This document shows, in pieces, positions 7,116 through 8,784 of a stretch of DNA of 8,784 nt. The stretch comes from CAYOVG01 sp964407285 (lineage in GTDB: Bacteria > Desulfobacterota > Syntrophobacteria > Syntrophobacterales > Syntrophobacteraceae). The position numbers and the translations under genes are program-made. The notes beneath the pieces are model-generated. The model worked only from the letters and a program-made list of their open reading frames with translations. It was not told the DNA's origin and did not search any database. The stretch is taken from positions 1 through 8,784 of the forward strand of contig CAYOVG010000303.1 of the NCBI GenBank assembly GCA_964407285.1, given 5' to 3'. Every line of letters starts with the position of its first letter. Within the stretch, counting starts at the first letter, position 1.

Positions 7116-7754
7116 ACTCGGGAATTGGGAATTCATAAGGGGTTATTGTTCGATCTCATTTGTGGCGTGGTTCAAAACAGGGCGCTACTTCAGAGGGTCA
7201 CCTCAGCGAAACCGGCCATTTGTTGAATTAGCGTCCTTCCGCTTGCGTGGGCGGGTGTTCAGGAAACCTCGAGAAACCTGGATTCCCGTTTGTGCGCATG
7301 CGCATTATCTTCGACTCTGCATAATGCCTGGTTCCCACGCTCCCACACATATGGATTTACCTGAGAATTCGAATAGTTCCCGGTTCACGCCCTCTTGCAT
7401 GGAAACCCACTGTCATCTGAAGCTCTGCCTTGGATTGGAGCATACCCTTGTACACGTCAACAGATACTGTCCGCCCCGTATTCATTCAAGGAAACCCATC
7501 CCTTTATCAGTTGCACGAACCACCAAGATCGTGCATAATTGCCTAAAGTCCGGGAGTAAAGCTAACAATCGTTCTTCTATGATGGAATGGGTTCAGTGGG
7601 TCTGTTTGCACTCCGGCCGACTTGATCGCCGGACGACGCTGCATTCTCTTGTTTCCAGGCGTCTTCCGGTGGTCCCGGCTTGAGCCGGTTCGCATTCCCC
7701 ATTTCTTCGAGAACCGGTTGGCGTCAGTGAGGGAATAACTGCGGGAGTCGTTTC
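7116..7754. other. Long gene-free spacer before the phosphoesterase gene
   Basis: About 640 bases with no gene I can support. A 173-codon frame (7162-7683, +) crosses most of it, but it is rich in His, Arg, Pro and Cys in an unprotein-like way and has no family features. Visible structure includes a short GAATT-GGG-AATTC hairpin just after the receiver gene (7122-7134), a perfect 12-bp palindrome TGCGCATGCGCA (7293-7304), and several hairpins at 7612-7718. No terminator with a T-run was seen after the receiver gene. Base composition shifts to lower GC here, so this may be the junction between older sequence and an acquired segment, or hold remains of a decayed gene. Confidence 0.5.
7675..7718 (+). 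promoter_or_regulatory. Two mutually exclusive hairpins in the phosphoesterase leader
   Basis: CCGGC-TTGA-GCCGG (7675-7688) is a 5-bp hairpin with a tetraloop. Its right arm is also the left arm of a second stem, CCGGTTC (7685-7691) with GAACCGG (7711-7717). The two cannot form together. They end 36 bases before the phosphoesterase start codon, where switching could affect ribosome access. Short GC-rich stems arise by chance often, so a regulatory role is only a suggestion. Confidence 0.22.
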
Positions 7755-8777
7755 ATGAAACTGCGCATACTGCACATATCCGATCTCCATTTCACTCACG
7801 GTGAAAGAGTTGGAGACGATTGGCCGGTCGAGGAATTCAACCGGGACATGGTTACCAGTTCCATGGTGGAGTTCCTTAAAACGTTGTTCGAGAAGGAGAA
7901 CAAACCGGACCTTATCATAATAACAGGAGACATGGCTTACGGCGGTAAGGAGGATGAGTACAGAGTTGCGGAGGTCTTCTGTGAGCGCCTTCTGAACGCG
8001 TGTAGCATAGGAAAAGAAAGACTCTATATAGTTCCGGGCAATCACGACGTTGACAGAAAAGAGGTTACTGAAGCACGTAGAAGGACTCTTTACTGCATCA
8101 AATCCCAGGAGACAATTTCCGGCATCCTGGGGGACCCAGCCCTTCTTCCGGCTTTGATGAAGAAATTTTCAGACTTCAATGCCTCGGCGAAACGAATCAT
8201 GGGGCGTCATCTGTTTTCCGAAAGCGACTACTATTTCTCGGATAACCTCATACTCGAAAAGGACCGTTACAAGGCTACTATCAACCTTTTGGGGCTTAAT
8301 TCCGCTCTTTTTGCCGGCTATTACGGTGATGACCAGCAGAAGCTCGCTTTCGGATTGCGCCAGGTTGATGGAGCAATTCGTAAGATGTCCGGCGAGGCCG
8401 TCATCTCCATTGGATTATTCCACCATCCATTCAAGTGCTTCCACCAATGCGACCAGGTGTGTCATAACAGATTGAAAGAGAAGCTGGATGTAATCCTAAC
8501 GGGGCACCTTCATGAACCGCACAATGCGGCAATCCATGACGAGGCCGGTAAGGTTGTGATAGTTGGCGCGGGAACATGTTACGAGAGGCGGGAAACCGAC
8601 GAGAACGCCTTCAATCTCGTCGAATTGGATCTCAGCACCGGCAGTGGCTGGGTCGAGTTCTATAAGTACCTCCATAATCGACACCGCTGGACGAAGAACC
8701 ATGACGTCAACCTCGATGCTGATGACAGGCCAGCAATTCCCGCTACTGCTGAGAGGCAGCATGGATGGCGGGTTTAG
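7755..8777 (+). CDS. Calcineurin-like metallophosphoesterase
   Basis: This 340-residue two-metal phosphoesterase of the calcineurin-like fold hydrolyses a phosphomono- or phosphodiester; the substrate is unknown. All metal-site motifs are present in order: HISDLHF with Asp10 and His12, ITGDMAYGG with Asp59, PGNHDVDR with Asn96, His97 and Asp98, LFHHP with His223, and TGHLHEPH with His251 and His253. There is no signal peptide or membrane helix, so it should be cytoplasmic. The ATG at 7755 has GGGAG 7 bases upstream. In relatives of this style, as I recall, the phosphoesterase is often the N-terminal domain of a longer protein or sits next to NTPase genes of defence type; here it stops about 45 residues after the last core strand. 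Sampled lines are about 42% GC against about 62% in the kinase gene, pointing to horizontal transfer. A possible next gene begins at 8765, overlapping its stop. Confidence 0.9.
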   Translation: MKLRILHISDLHFTHGERVGDDWPVEEFNRDMVTSSMVEFLKTLFEKENKPDLIIITGDMAYGGKEDEYRVAEVFCERLLNACSIGKERLYIVPGNHDVDRKEVTEARRRTLYCIKSQETISGILGDPALLPALMKKFSDFNASAKRIMGRHLFSESDYYFSDNLILEKDRYKATINLLGLNSALFAGYYGDDQQKLAFGLRQVDGAIRKMSGEAVISIGLFHHPFKCFHQCDQVCHNRLKEKLDVILTGHLHEPHNAAIHDEAGKVVIVGAGTCYERRETDENAFNLVELDLSTGSGWVEFYKYLHNRHRWTKNHDVNLDADDRPAIPATAERQHGWRV

Positions 8778-8784
8778 GATTTAG
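8765..8784 (+). CDS. Possible start of a downstream gene overlapping the phosphoesterase stop (partial)
   Basis: An ATG at 8765 opens a frame (MAGLGF...) still open at the window edge. GAGAGG (8751-8756) lies 8 bases upstream, good Shine-Dalgarno spacing, and the start overlaps the phosphoesterase stop by 13 bases, as in translationally coupled operons. Only six codons are visible, so this rests on ribosome-site spacing alone and the product is unknown. The nearby ATG at 8761 reaches a stop at 8782-8784 and is not a candidate. Confidence 0.3.

Noticed and set aside
7162..7683. A 173-codon plus-strand open frame between the receiver and phosphoesterase genes
   Set aside because: Composition is unlike a folded protein (many scattered His, Arg, Pro, Cys), there is no motif and no good ribosome site.

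Overview
The window looks like chromosomal DNA from a GC-rich Gram-negative bacterium. The protein style (a multi-PAS sensor kinase followed by an Rcp1-type receiver, a purine-type HAD nucleotidase, a cysteine-bearing nitronate monooxygenase) and a GGGGATGAAACCCC-cored palindrome suggest a deltaproteobacterium, perhaps Syntrophobacter-like. That placement is an impression, not a search result.

Layout. Positions 1-120 may hold the 3' end of a gene entering from the left. A nitronate monooxygenase-family flavoprotein (209-1300, +) converges, with a 5-bp gap, on a HAD-IG family 5'-nucleotidase (1306-2772, -). The nucleotidase is divergent from a small, probably winged-helix protein (3274-3552, +). 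The roughly 500-bp region between them holds an AT-rich promoter candidate, a GC-rich hairpin in the nucleotidase leader, and an operator-like palindrome over a possible -35 box. Another roughly 490-bp gene-poor stretch follows, with a strong 16-bp stem-loop that resembles a dispersed palindromic repeat. Next is a two-component pair in one transcription unit: a membrane-bound dCache-HAMP-PAS-PAS histidine kinase (4046-6706) and a stand-alone receiver (6699-7115) that overlaps it by 8 bp.

The last 1.7 kb is different. After about 640 bp without a convincing gene comes a calcineurin-like metallophosphoesterase (7755-8777) with visibly lower GC: sampled 60-base lines give about 42-43% against about 62% in the kinase gene. 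Its motif set is complete, and it is a single catalytic domain with a short tail. A plausible start of another gene (ATG at 8765, good Shine-Dalgarno) overlaps its stop codon and runs off the window. This right edge looks like the beginning of an acquired accessory locus and is the best place to look for something new, but the deciding genes lie outside the window.

The genes do not form one obvious pathway. The kinase and receiver clearly work together. The monooxygenase and nucleotidase look like housekeeping or salvage/detoxification functions that are merely adjacent. No RNA genes, CRISPR array, transposase or integrase were seen.
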